This document shows positions 37,949 to 51,187 of a stretch of 64,000 bases of DNA, piece by piece; positions within the stretch are counted from its first letter, which is position 1, and each line of letters starts with the position of its first letter. A model generated the notes under the pieces. The model was not told where the DNA came from and searched no databases. It was given only the letters and a program-made list of their open reading frames with translations. The translations under genes and the position numbers were made by a program. The stretch comes from Centrapalus pauciflorus (lineage: Eukaryota; Streptophyta; Magnoliopsida; Asterales; Asteraceae), in the NCBI GenBank assembly GCA_020465985.1, contig JAANYP010007576.1, positions 1 to 64,000 of the forward strand, in the 5' to 3' direction.

Positions 37949-38408
37949 TAGGGGTGAGCTCGGTACCGCATCGTACCGAACCGGTACCGATCCCGAAAAT
38001 ACCGAAACCGATTTATTAGTTTCGGAAGAACTGAATACCGAACCGTATAATTTTATATGGTGTCGATTCTGGGACCGAGTTTTCGGTGCCAGTCACGTAT
38101 TGGGACCGAATAAAGAAAAGATACCAAATACAAAACATATATCACTAAATATTGCACCCGAATACCGAATACCGAACAAAAAACACAAACAACTATAAGT
38201 TCAACGTTTAAAGTTACAAATACCGAATTTTAGCTAATTTATATATTCTCGGTTCGGGATCGGGAAATTCGGGATAAATATGGTACCGAAACCGAGAGTA
38301 CCGAATACCGTAGCTAATTTAAAAACCGAGTACCGGACCGAATATATTAATTAGTTATCGGTCAGTACCGGTTCGGTTTCGGGAAATGGTACCCGTCGCT
38401 CACCCCTA
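37949..38408. mobile_element. hAT-like non-autonomous element with ACCGAA arrays
   Basis: A perfect 8-bp duplication ACTTGTGC lies at 37941-37948 and 38409-38416. The ends TAGGGGTGAGC and GCTCACCCCTA are perfect inverted repeats of 11 bp. The body is packed with GTACCGAA and its complement. The long open frame across it is a consequence of that repeat. Confidence 0.85.
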
Positions 38409-38423
38409 ACTTGTGCAATATAT

Positions 38424-38799
38424 ATGTGTGTGTTCAAATGAGTAACACTTATAATGCAGCGCATCAAAAGGTACAACTTTTAAAAGTAATTTTTTGAAAC
38501 TTTTTTTTTTCATAAACATGTTTAAATTAAAATTACAAAGATGATATATAAATTTTACGCACATTCACACATTCTAAGTATATGAAATCATTCATCACAT
38601 AAATTACGTTCACATATATGCAAATTTATTATGTAAGTGTATGTTCTTATCATTTTTAAGGAGATAGGAGATGTGAATGTATGTTAAATTTACAAACTAT
38701 CTTTATAATGTTAATTAAAACATGTTTATGAAGAAAAAAATTTAAAAAGTTTTTATAAATTTAGTACCTTCTGATGCACTGCATATTGTAATCTATATC
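38424..38799. mobile_element. Group B element, diverged (subtype B1)
   Basis: The left end is GTGTTCAAATGAGTAACAC, then GCAGCGCATCAAAAGGTAC. The right end is the mirror GTACCTTCTGATGCACTGC. It matches the copy at 2589-2973 in layout but is more diverged, and only a five-unit TA remnant stays on the left. Confidence 0.6.
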
Positions 38800-41212
38800 A
38801 TTGTTCTATTAATTTGTTCATTAAAAATTACATAAATTTACATTGTTGCAACGTACGTGTATCACAATACTTGTTTATAACATTCTTTCCATAATCATAA
38901 TACATGTTAAAGAATTATAAAGTGGACGCAGTTATTATTTTATTTATTTTTACTATTTATTTTTATACACTCTTCATTTTTTATTGGGACTCATTTATCA
39001 TTTTCTTTTTTTTAAAAAATAAATTTTTATGATTTAAAATTGTAGTTAAATCTATAATGTTGTCATGCACATGATACATATCATAAAGATGATAACATGA
39101 TACGAATGTTTATAACGATAACTATTCAAATAATGTGTAATATAGGACTATGAACATATAATCCTTTCATTTTGTTGATAGAAATAAAAAAAAAAAAAAA
39201 AAAAAAGTTGTAACGTAAAAATCACCTAAAAAATTAAAAATAATTAATGGGTCCAACCTGAGTCAGCATTTAATTGACACGTTATGTCGTGGATCCCACC
39301 ACCTCTTTCTCATAAGTCATAGCATTGTTCCATCATCCAAAGAAGGAACACGACAATATTCGCATATATACTTTAGTTTAGGCTCCATAAAATTAAGTCA
39401 TTCACAATCTTTTTTAATGTTTGCTGGTTTTTTTTATTATTTTACAAATGTATATCTTTCTTTACTTTTAACGTAAGTTTGGTTTAGTTACTAAAATTTT
39501 ATGAACTTACAATTTAAATTTGATTTCTTTTTGTATTTATTGATTTTCTTATTCTATAATTATGAATTTTACAATTATGCATTATGATGAATTTAGATAA
39601 TTTTAATCTTTTCTTCTTTTATCGTTCAAACTTTCAAACATACTAATAGAAAATTTTAGTTCTTATGATTTTTAATTTCGCAAGCCAAGAGCAATAAGTT
39701 AGAATTTTATTTAGATATCATCATGTCTTTAAATATACATTTAGATTCACAAAACATACTATCTTTTCAATTCATATATATTTTCTAACAATAACTCTAT
39801 GAAAAGTAATTGGTTTAAGAAATGGATTAGGTAAAATACTCATGTAATTGGATAAAAGGTATAATAACTATATATTTTTTAAAATCATGTGTTTTTATTC
39901 GATAAATATTTAGTTTGGAATGAGAAGAGTTATATTGGTACTTTTCTGATTATGCTATAAGATTATGTCTAGCTAATTTATAAGAAATGACAAAATTTTG
40001 ATAGTGTTGATTTAACCCATGAAGGAGTGTTTGAGATTGAGTTTGAAGAATAATTTAATACTTTGGTAAGTTAATAAGATAACAAATTCTTGTTACAAAA
40101 CTTTTTGTCGAAAAAAACAATGTATAGATTTGCTTAAGTTGCTTGAAAACTCAATGGATAAATAGATTGTGTGACGCTTGGTTGAAATAAGTGAACGAAA
40201 ATAAGAATTGGAATGGAAATAGGAGGGAATGGTAATGATAAAGAATCAAGAAGAAAATTCCATCCGCCTTAATTTATGGAGTAATATGTCCGGTAATCAT
40301 CAATTATATTATTTTACACTAATACTCATTAATGATTGTCATGTCATTCCTTAATTTGTAATACCTCCAAACAAACATCGTATCCTCTTAGTAATTGTTT
40401 CAATTTGATTATTTTATGGATAAAATTGATTAAAAAAGACATTCTTATATGGCATCTAACTATCTATTAGCACAAATATTACTAAATAGTAATCAAATTT
40501 CATTTTTATTCCATCAAGGTCACTCAAACTTTTTTTTGAGAGTTTTAGCCACACAAAATTTAATTTTGTTTCAATATTGTGACTTTTTCTAAAAAAATGT
40601 TAATGTCGTATTGTCGTGAAACACAATTATACTTGCATGTTTGAATCATTTTAATAATTAAACTTTAGCCAAATGTCACAAAACATCACTATAATTTAAT
40701 CATTTGTCTATTTAGCTTGGTAATTAAATATTTTTTATGTTTTTGTTCGATAATTAAACCTTGAACAAATGTTACAACACACCGTCATATATAATCACTG
40801 GTCCATATATAAAAAGGGTCGTCTAAAACAAAATATTTATAAAAAAATTTAAACATGTGTAAAACATAGTTACTTGGTCGTCTATATTCTTATAAATTGG
40901 TCGAAATCGACTTGTAATCCTCGTGCAGCTCTAGTGTTGTAATCTGTAATTTGGCTTCTAATTTGGGAATTTTTTTCCTCCTTGGAGAATGCTTTTCTTT
41001 TCTTGTTCCTGTTTCCTCTTTTAATATATTTTGCCGATAAAAAAAATACATAGTACTTGAATATTTTTCAAACAAAACGTTTTTAAAGTTGAAAAGTTTC
41101 TAAAGATTAAGCATACATCAACTATTTATTGCTAAAGCAATTAATAAGCACCTTGATTTTGAGTCCCTTCTTTTCAATTGATGTCGAATGGAGGATTCTT
41201 ATTTTTTCATCA
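38800..41212. other. Intergenic, mostly featureless
   Basis: A 21-base A run lies at about 39186-39206. At 40165-40382 worn ends GTGACGCTTGGTTGAA and TCCAAACAAACATCG suggest an old Tourist-like MITE. No gene is supported. Confidence 0.35.
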
Positions 41213-41226
41213 AGAGAAGACTAATT

Positions 41227-41411
41227 ACCAAAGGGACTTTGGCCTGGCGGTAAGAGGGTGGAATTTTAAGCGAGAGGTTACGGGTTCGATTCCCGTCGGA
41301 GGCAAGTTGAAATTTAGGTGGAGGCAAGTTGAAATTTAGGTGGAGTAAGTCAGTCTGGTAGTTTAGGAGTAAGAGTAGGAGTAGGATAGTTTGCCGTTCA
41401 AAAAAAAAAAA
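41227..41411 (+). mobile_element. tRNA-derived SINE with target duplication
   Basis: The head resembles a tRNA, with A box TGGCCTGGCGGTAAGAGG and B box GGTTCGATTCCCG. A duplicated 19-base phrase (GGAGGCAAGTTGAAATTTA) and a tail ending in a run of 14 A follow. A 14-base direct repeat AGAGAAGASTAATT lies on both sides (41213-41226 and 41412-41425, one mismatch). It is a retroposed element, not a working tRNA gene. Confidence 0.75.
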
Positions 41412-41924
41412 AGAGAAGAGTAATTTTGGAAGAAAATATTTAAAAAAAAAAAGATTTTTCATTTTCAATCCAGCTTCTTGAAATGTTGAAAGAGAAGAGC
41501 ATCTAATGTAATCACATAGAAGACACCATGGATGACTGTTATCCACTTGTGGATGGGTAGAAATAACTTGAGAAAAGTATAAGAAAAAGCATCAAAATGC
41601 TTTAAAAAGTTGAAATATTGGTCCCCCTTCTTTTTCTACAAAAGTAGGTACTTCTTTTCCTTCGGATAACCAAATCTTAATTTGGTGGGTTTTTTGTTTT
41701 TAACTTTGGTTTTAAATCTTTTATGTGTTTCATTAAAAGGAACAATGTATACATACATACATCTGTATGTATATATCTTTATTATATAGGTACGTTAATT
41801 CCCCATCCCAACCTCATGGGGTTTCCTGCTTCTGGTTTGGGGATTTTAATTAATTATTAGTGTCCACACATTTGATAACACTCAAACATCTAACCCTTTA
41901 TATCTCTGTGTGTGTATATATATA

Positions 41925-42122
41925 GGGGTTGGTTCAATGGAAAACCTATATAGCATCGGAAAACTGGGGAACCACTTTATATCCATTGGATCAGGTGATG
42001 CATCACGCAGAATGTCGAAGCATCACGCGGGAATTTGATGCATCACGCGGGAATTGTGATGAATTTGTGGTGGTGCATGGAGTTTTCCAAGGTTTTCTGA
42101 TGCAGGTTGGTTTACATTGAAC

Positions 42123-42124
<2 letters not shown>
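41925..42124. mobile_element. TA-microsatellite-bounded element, group A copy 7
   Basis: Ends GGGGTTGGTTCAATGGAAAACC and GGTTGGTTTACATTGAACC. It contains three TGATGCATCACGC-type units and the TTTGTGGTGGTGCATGGAG block. Short TATATA lies on the left and (CT)n then (TA)n on the right. Confidence 0.8.

Positions 42125-44001
<1,877 letters not shown>

Positions 44002-44072
<71 letters not shown>
44002..44072. repeat. (TA)n microsatellite
   Basis: About 35 TA units on the right of the group B element. Confidence 0.95.
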
Positions 44073-44074
<2 letters not shown>

Positions 44075-44493
44075 CTGAGTTATTGAACATTTGCGCACGT
44101 TGCTGCGAGATCTAAAATTTTAATTACAAAAATAAATACAAAAAAAAAGGAACAAAAATACTTTTTAATCAATTCAAATAACGAAACACAAATGAACCAG
44201 GATCGAATAGTGAAATTGGAAAGCTGATATAGATTCAAGCAGCAAAATAAATGATACCGGCAGTTGGTTCTTATCATTGGTATTGTAGATTCTGCAATGC
44301 TAAAATTACAAACAATGTCTTATTAAATCGGATTAGAACCAGAATTAATTAATTAATTAATTATTCATAACCATATTTTGAATATTTGACATTGATTAGG
44401 TTTAATCGTCAATTAATTTGTTGGTATTACGATCAAATCAAATAAATTTATAATGGTAATGTCTCTAATACATCGATTAGAGTTTGTCAACGT

Positions 44494-44690
44494 AGTGTGA
44501 ACATACGTTTACAACGGTATAACTCATATGAACATACAGGTTTTTATATAGTTTTAGTGTGTATTTTTATGCAAGTTGTCTTATATTGCTAATTTTTACA
44601 TGATTATGAACTATAAATTTTAGAAATATTATTAAAGATGGTACCTCTAATACTCCGCAAAAGATGTAGTACTCGTATTGAGATGTGTCA
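44494..44690. mobile_element. Group B fragment, right half, decayed
   Basis: GTGAACATACGTTTACAACGG through GGTACCTCTAATACTCCGC follows the B2 right half. The left half and flanking TA tracts are gone. Confidence 0.5.
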
Positions 44691-45589
44691 TACTTATGCA
44701 ATATGTAACATTGGCCTACGTATTTTCTTTCTGTAAATGAAATTAGAGAACTTAGTTAAAATCATAATTGATCATTAATCATGCAACGGTTGTTAACTAA
44801 TACATAGATGCATACATATATTGGAGTCTGTTGTTGTTTGTACTTTGTTGGTTCCTTTATCATTAATTTGATATATATCCTTGTATAATTTAATGCTTTC
44901 ATTTATTTTTTCTTTTCTTTTCAACATCTATTTTATTAATAACAATCCATTAATAAATATTTTAATAAAAAAATATTATAAAACTTTTGACACAAGTAAA
45001 GCTAGGTCTGACAATGTATGGATTTGGGTTGGACTAGATTGGATCATAATCCAATTAAGTGGATCAGATATTTGATCCATTAGCCAATGGATCATGATCT
45101 GATCTGGGATCCAACTAATTTAGACAGATTGATCATGAACCAAATTGGCCTATTTAATTTTTGATTTTCATATAATTCGAATATCCAAAAATTCATATTT
45201 TTTAAAAATTAAATCAAATATGTAAATATCTAAAATACATATTAAAAATAAATATATCACAAACTAAATGTATCCAGAATTATTTAACTCAAAATGACAA
45301 AAAAGAATAAAAAACTAAAATATATAAAATATTAGTTAATAAATGTATAATATCAACATAAAACAAAAAATATACATTAGAATAATAATAAACACTCAAC
45401 ATTATGTAAATAATCAATAATCAATACTAAACATATATCAATTTTTAAATTTGTTTAAGATTTTCGGATATTACGGATGTCCACATATCCGAAAATTTGG
45501 AATTTTACTATCCGAATCTGAAATTTCGGATAGTTTCGGATCATATTATTTGATTTTTATTTAAGATGATCGATTCGTATTTTTATGAA
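44691..45589. other. Intergenic with possible hAT-like remnant
   Basis: GGATCA/TGATCC words cluster at 45040-45140 and TTTCGGAT/ATCCGAA words at 45460-45545. Paired arrays of this kind recall the hAT-like elements elsewhere in the window. The ends TAGGTCTGACAATG and GAACACCCCTA do not match well and no target duplication is visible. Confidence 0.3.
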
Positions 45590-46020
45590 CACCCCTACAG
45601 CCCACTACCCACCCTACATGTACCTTAACCTCATCCTATCTCAGCCTAGCTATCCATCCCTACCACCTTACCCGACCTTACCCTACTCAACCCTTACTTA
45701 CCTAACCATCACCCCCACCCTACCCTACCCTACCCTAACCACATACCCTATTCATATCCTACTCCCATTCTACCAACCTTATTGCCACCCCACTTACCTC
45801 ACCCCCACCCCACATCCTACCCAACTCCATTTTTACCCACACACACTACCCAACCATGAAACCACCAAGACCACCTAACCCCACCCCTACATATACTCTA
45901 CCCACCCAACCCCAACCTTACCCCTATCATACCATACCCCACTCACCCCACACTAACCATACTTCACTCCCAACTCACACACTTTACTAAACCTTACTCA
46001 ACCCACCCATACCCCACCCC
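45590..46020. repeat. C-rich low-complexity tract, degenerate CCCTA-like
   Basis: About 430 bases nearly devoid of G on the plus strand. They are built of ACCCTACC, CACCCCAC and TTACCTAACC words without a strict period. It resembles a degenerate telomere-like or proline-codon-like repeat. Open frames here are meaningless. Confidence 0.8.
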
Positions 46021-46215
46021 AATGGTGGTGTTGTTGATCGTAGCCGTTGCGGTGGGATGATGGTTGTGGTAGCGGTGGGGGAGGAGGCATGGGTGATGGT
46101 GGCGTGGCGGTGTTGGGGCGACAAAGGCAGCAGTGATGGCGACGAAGGCAGTGAGGGCGACAGCAGAAGGGGCACTGGTGGCGGTGGGGCGACAGGGTTG
46201 ACGGCGGTCAGGGTG
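46021..46215. repeat. G-rich low-complexity tract
   Basis: GGTGGTG, GGCGGTG and GCGACGAAGGCAG words dominate. The base skew flips from C-rich to G-rich within a few bases at about 46020. No gene is supported on either strand. Confidence 0.75.
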
Positions 46216-47449
46216 AACACGGTCCGGTTCGGTCGGTTTGGGGACTAAAAATCTCGGCCAGACAAGTAACTTCGGTATAGAAAATTCTCAAACTAAACCA
46301 CAAACCAAACTGGCCAAGACTAATAGCTCGGCTGGACCGGCTAATCCACAAATAATTGGTTTGGTTTGACCGTTTTCACGGTTCGAATTAGAAACTTCGA
46401 GTTAATTTATAAATATTGTGACAAATTAAAGAGAAAACAAACAAATAAATTGTTATATTAATACACAACATAGAAAGAAAACAAAACAAGATGACCCTCG
46501 TTGATATGATACTCACATCAACCAACAATATCCTCCATATGCATGTATAATACATGTAGATAACGACAAATGCATACGTACTATTATTGTATGGCTATGG
46601 ATACTTTTAAGAGTTACGGTGGACTATGTTATTGAGCTTTTATGATGTTAAAAGACCATCCTACGTTTTTTTTACTTAACTATCTACGCTTGAAAGCTCT
46701 CCGCCACACTTCATGGCTTAATGACACTAGTACTATCCTTCCTTCCCTTCACGTCACATTTCACGGCTCTGTCACACCTCTTGCCATTATCATATCATAC
46801 CAACCACCACTCTATTTTAGTGTGTTTGGTACAAGTGGTAATACGGTTTGTACAAGTCGGTAAACGGTTACGCCTTTTTCTTTGGTGTTGGTTGTGGACT
46901 GTGATGGGAATGAGAAGTGATATAATTTTGAGTGTAAACTGTAGGCACTGGTGCCAACTCTGTATCGCCTTATGCTGGAAATTATTATAGAGCCTATTAA
47001 AAATATTAATTAGTACCAGATACTTAGTTAACTTACTTATATATAAACACCAGTTAACCTAATAATAAGAATTCAGGTTCGGTTAACCGTTTATAAGCAG
47101 TAGGATCGAAAAATAAATATTTTCAAAATAAAAAGATAAAAGAGAAAAAAAATATGATATGATATTAATTTAACCAGATTAATGATTTTTTTAGAAAAAC
47201 ACTTGTCTGTCTCCTTTCCTTTTCTTGTTTAAAAAATAAATAGCAAAAATTTCTGAAATTATTGCTTCTTTTTTTCACACACAAACTGTGCATCTTTGCA
47301 GCTTTTCTTTTTTCAGCACTTACGTCCCCAGCCACCCATTCATTCATTCATTCTCTCTCTCTCCTTCCTTTTATAAAACAAACACCAAACCTTTCTTCAC
47401 TAAACCCTACTCTCCATTTCTCACAATCACACACACTAAATTGAAATTT
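46216..47449 (+). other. Upstream region of the SPL gene
   Basis: The segment 46216-46395 holds repeated GGTTCGGT/GACCGG words like a decayed hAT-like cap. The stretch 46620-46990 has loosely C-rich sequence but no convincing exon. The 5-prime leader with CATT repeats and (CT)n lies at 47336-47365. Confidence 0.4.
47372..47378 (+). promoter_or_regulatory. Possible TATA box of the SPL gene
   Basis: TATAAAA lies about 70 bases upstream of the ATG, after a CT-rich stretch. That would leave an unusually short leader, so the true promoter may be further upstream. Confidence 0.3.
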
Positions 47450-49005
47450 ATGGAAAGTAGGTGGAGGAATCCTTTCAATGCCGGCGACGGCAGTGATGGT
47501 GGCGGCGGCGGTGGGGGACAGAATGGGAATTTTACACCAAACAATGCATGGGATATCTGGGACAATGGTACTACTACCACTGCTGCTGGTACACATTATG
47601 ATTGGAGTAATCACGACACAGCCGCCGCCTCCGCCAGGGCACCCGACTCAAGTGTTGTCCACGCGCTTCTGTTCGGGTCGAATTCCATCCACCACCGCAT
47701 GCCGGATCCACACATGATGTGTTTGAAACTAGGGAAACGACACTACTGTGAAAACGCCGTCGTGGGGATCCTCCGCCACCAAGAGAGGAAAACCGCCGTA
47801 TCCTTATTACAACATACCTGATAACACAACAGCAGCAAACGCCGTGTTCCTGGATGGAAGAACAACAGCATCATCGCCGGCGGTGGTGGTTCCGAGATGC
47901 CAGGTGGAGGGGTGCCACGTGGCGCTGTCGAATGCGAAGGAGTATTATCGTAGGCATAAAGTATGTGAAATCCATTCAAAGGCTCCAAAGGTTGTGGTTT
48001 TGGGGCTTCAACAGCGATTTTGTCAGCAGTGTAGCAGGTTTAACTTAATTAAAACATTCAATTTTTCTAACAAATTAATGTTTTGATGAGGAGTTTGATG
48101 GTTCTTGTAAAGTTAATTTTAAGTATATTTTGGTAATTTCAATTTAAAATAATAAAACGGCTCACTTAATTATTTTGTTTAAAAATTATAATATTTCATT
48201 TTTTGTTTGTCGTTTATAATTTTTGAATAAATATTTTAATTGAGATTGTAGTTATAAATGTCATTTCAAAACAAAAGGTCAAAATTGTTAGTACTAAATG
48301 TAATTTGAAATAATTTATTATTGCTACATCATATAAATAATTATAAATTTGATAAAATTATATTATTATGAAGATAAATTATATTTACAAATACACTTTA
48401 GAAGTGAGATATATATTTTCTTGCAACAAGGACGCCACAATTTGTTTATTTAATTAGGTATAAATTATTTTCTTTTAGTAGTTTTTTAAAAAATATACTA
48501 CTAACTTATGTATTACATGTCTTGATTTGAAAAATAATTTTTATATTTATATTATTTATAAACAAATATTTTTTATTTATCGTGTTATACATAATATAAT
48601 TTCAACTTTTAAAATATTTAATTAATTTTGAATTTGACATTTAAAATTTTTAAAATTTGAAAGTTGTTTTAAGTTAAATTTGATGTAATCCCTAAATTGA
48701 CTTGAATAATAAATATTAGTTATTTTAGAAAAATATAAAGATAAATGTCTAAAAATAAGATGGCTAGTGGCATTGCAAAAGAAATGATTATTTATTAGTA
48801 TTTATGAATATAAATTTATTTGTCAAGGAAATATATACACTTTTGTCGTATTTGACCATTATTTTACATTATGGTTACATGTCGGCCAAAAGATAACAAC
48901 AATATTCACGGTTTCATCCAATGTTGGTTGTGGACCATCCATCATTTAACGTATAAAAGAATAAGACATTGAAATAAATAAAACATATATATATATATAT
49001 ATATA

Positions 49006-49098
<93 letters not shown>

Positions 49099-50327
49099 TA
49101 GAGATGACGATGATTAAATCACATTGAAATTGGACTATTTTAGAGAATATTTTACAGGGTTTATTGTGAAAAAAATCAACATGTTTTATTGTTTTTTGTG
49201 TTTTCGTCCATCCATGTCTTTTTTTTTTTCATAAAAGTCCTCAACTTCTTTTTTTTTCTTTTTGATTTAGTGAAATTGCAGTTTTTAAAAACTCAGTTCA
49301 ATAATTATAACCGGGGTCTAATGTCCATATTTCACTAAACTAAAAAGAAAAATTAACTTAAGGAATTTTATGGAAAAAAATAACATGGAATGATAAAAAT
49401 GTAAAAGACGTGAAAACATGTAGGTTTTTTTTCGTAATAAAGCAAATTTTAAATTGTGTAACATATTATATATAGACATGAAAAATAATGATTAATCATA
49501 TATGTATGCATATATATAGGTTTCATGGTGTATCAGAATTTGATGAAACAAAAAGGAGTTGTAGAAGACGATTAGAAGGACATAATCAAAGACGAAGAAA
49601 GGGAGCTCTTTCGAACCCTCTTCCTCGAAACTTTCCTCATTCTCACGGTACGTACTTTCCTTAAATATTTCTGTAAAAAGAAAATCAATACCTAAATATA
49701 CGTTTCAGAATAAGATAATGATATGTACATGACGACAAATAATTTGATCTATGTGTCAATCAATAAATAAATTATACAAGTGAACTGGTTTTACAAATCA
49801 TTAAGATGTTATCTTTCCTTTAGATTCGCAAATAGCTTCAAATCGCGTAAAGTGTTTAAGGGTTTGAATTTAACTTTTATTTCATGTGATCAACAGAAAA
49901 TAGTCCCATGACAGAGCAACGACTTCGGCCGTTACCATCGTCACCACCAAACTCGAAGCCAGGATGTGCTCTCTCTCTTCTGTCATCACCAAAAGTAGAA
50001 CCCTGGATTTCTTCGGACGACTTGTCCTCACGATGCAGCGCTGCGCTTTATGAATTAATAGCTGCAAATAGAGCAATTTCGGTGGTCGGGCAATTCTCCA
50101 ATCAAAATCACTTTCAGCAGCAAGTTATTGAGAATACGATCAACACTATACCCGACACACAAATATGGGATCGATTCAACGATGGAGATCATACCACCAT
50201 GACACTTGACCTAATGCAAGGTCCAGCTTTGGATTTCGGCCTTTTATCCATGAAGGACAAGTCTAAGGATCCCGGAGAGTGGACCGACTATTGTTGGTCT
50301 ACCTTCGGAGGCACTAATGTTGTGTAA
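47450..50327 (+). CDS. SPL: SBP-box (SQUAMOSA promoter-binding-like) transcription factor, frameshifted in exon 1
   Basis: There are three exons: 47450-48037, 49520-49647 and 49897-50327, with GT-AG introns of 1482 and 249 bases. The first intron splits the SBP domain after CQQCSRF, the conserved position in this family. The SBP domain starts CQVEGCHVALSNAKEYYRRH and runs through KVCEIHSKAPK, FCQQCSRFH and KRSCRRR to HNQRRRK. Both zinc sites and the bipartite nuclear signal are intact. Upstream is the motif PDPHMMCLKLGKRHYCENA; exon 3 carries ALSLLSSPK and DDLSSRCSAALYELIAANRA, as I recall from one SPL clade. Proteins of this family bind GTAC-core promoters and control phase change and flower or shoot development. 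The N-terminal frame (from ATG 47450) and the SBP frame differ by one base. They cross at the G run 47764-47767, and the first frame would stop at 47819-47821. Without that extra base the protein would be 381 residues. AATAAA lies at 50426. Confidence 0.88.
48984..49098. repeat. (TA)n-(GA)n microsatellite in SPL intron 1
   Basis: Two TA tracts split by CTCTA, then GA units. No TA-bounded element is inserted here, although the tract is of the same kind as the occupied ones. A degenerate Helitron-like phrase (ACTAACTTATGTATTACATG) lies at about 48499-48520. Confidence 0.95.
49966..49985 (+). promoter_or_regulatory. miR156 target site in SPL exon 3
   Basis: GTGCTCTCTCTCTTCTGTCA matches the reverse complement of miR156 (UGACAGAAGAGAGUGAGCAC) at 19 of 20 positions. 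The single mismatch is opposite miRNA base 14, the usual form of the site in plant SPL mRNAs. It encodes the ALSLLS peptide. The transcript should therefore be cleaved or repressed by miR156 in juvenile tissue. Confidence 0.92.
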
Positions 50328-50871
50328 TCTGATATTTTGTTATTTGTTGAATTCTTTCAAATATAAATTCCAAAAAAATTTATGTAATATATTATCTTAT
50401 TTTATGAATGTAACTATGATGAAATAATAAAATTATTTCTAGGAATAATTAAGTTTGTTGCTTGTACTCTTTTGTGTCGGGTTCAGCATGGATTCTATTA
50501 CTTGGCACGATTTAGTCGCTAATAAAGAAAATATTTTATCGTGCTATGGATAACAAAGGTTTCGGTATTCAGTTACCGATACGGATCAATAATAGTAGCT
50601 CCAAAAGTCATTTAAATTGGTTCGATTCGTACTGTAACCCGATAATGACCCGTCTATTTTAGTTGTGTTATGTTGTTTTTCGTTGTATTTATATAAGCAT
50701 TTTGCAGTTGAAAAAAGTTTATGAATCATAGTAATTAAAGTGGGAATTTTTGTTGGGCTTTTAGCCCAATTGAATATTGGTTTTGTTTGAGAAGAAATCA
50801 AACAAAAATGTACAGCCTAACCGAGAAGAAATCTAGAACGGAAGCCTAACCAGATTCATTCAAAAATCTAA
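50328..50871 (+). other. 3-prime flank of SPL
   Basis: The probable polyadenylation signal AATAAA is at 50426-50431. The rest is AT-rich without supported features up to the MITE. Confidence 0.5.
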
Positions 50872-51187
50872 GGGGGCGTTTGGTTCGCGGATTTCCTGGG
50901 ATTCACTGGGATTTGCATTTAAAATCTTGTGTTTGGTTCGCAGATTTCAGTAAGGATTTAAAATCTCAGGATTTCTTAAATCCCTCCCTTCTTTGTTATT
51001 TAAAATCCCAGCCTCCCCCCTAGGATTTTAAATCCCAGTTACCTTGCATTTTTCAGATTAGCAAATTTTTTCTATAAGATAATGCAAATTCTTTGACAAA
51101 ATCCTGGCAAATGCAAATGCTGCAAAATGCAAATCCTTTGACAAAATGCAAATCCTAGAGAAAAAAATCTGCGAACCAAACGCCCCC
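50872..51187. mobile_element. Tourist-like MITE, best-preserved copy
   Basis: The ends GGGGGCGTTTGGTTCGC and GCGAACCAAACGCCCCC are perfect inverted repeats. TAA lies on both sides (50869-50871 and 51188-51190), the PIF/Harbinger 3-bp duplication. An inner repeat (GTGTTTGGTTCGCAGATTTC) shows that the left part is itself duplicated. Non-coding, 316 bp. Confidence 0.8.

Noticed and set aside
37815..38198. Protein gene of 127 residues
   Set aside because: The frame is made of GTACCGAA repeats of the hAT-like element at 37949-38408 and starts in a neighbouring repeat.
41227..41300. tRNA gene
   Set aside because: A and B boxes are present, but the acceptor and anticodon stems do not form, and an A tail plus a flanking duplication mark a SINE.
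45585..45878. Proline/threonine/tyrosine-rich protein
   Set aside because: Product of the C-rich low-complexity tract, with no supporting splice or start context.
46642..46990. Exons upstream of SPL
   Set aside because: Two overlapping frames of 73 and 89 codons have no splice signals or recognisable domains and disagree with each other.
47762..47784. A short intron restoring the SPL frame
   Set aside because: The GT-to-AG interval is only about 22 bases, far below the minimum plant intron length.
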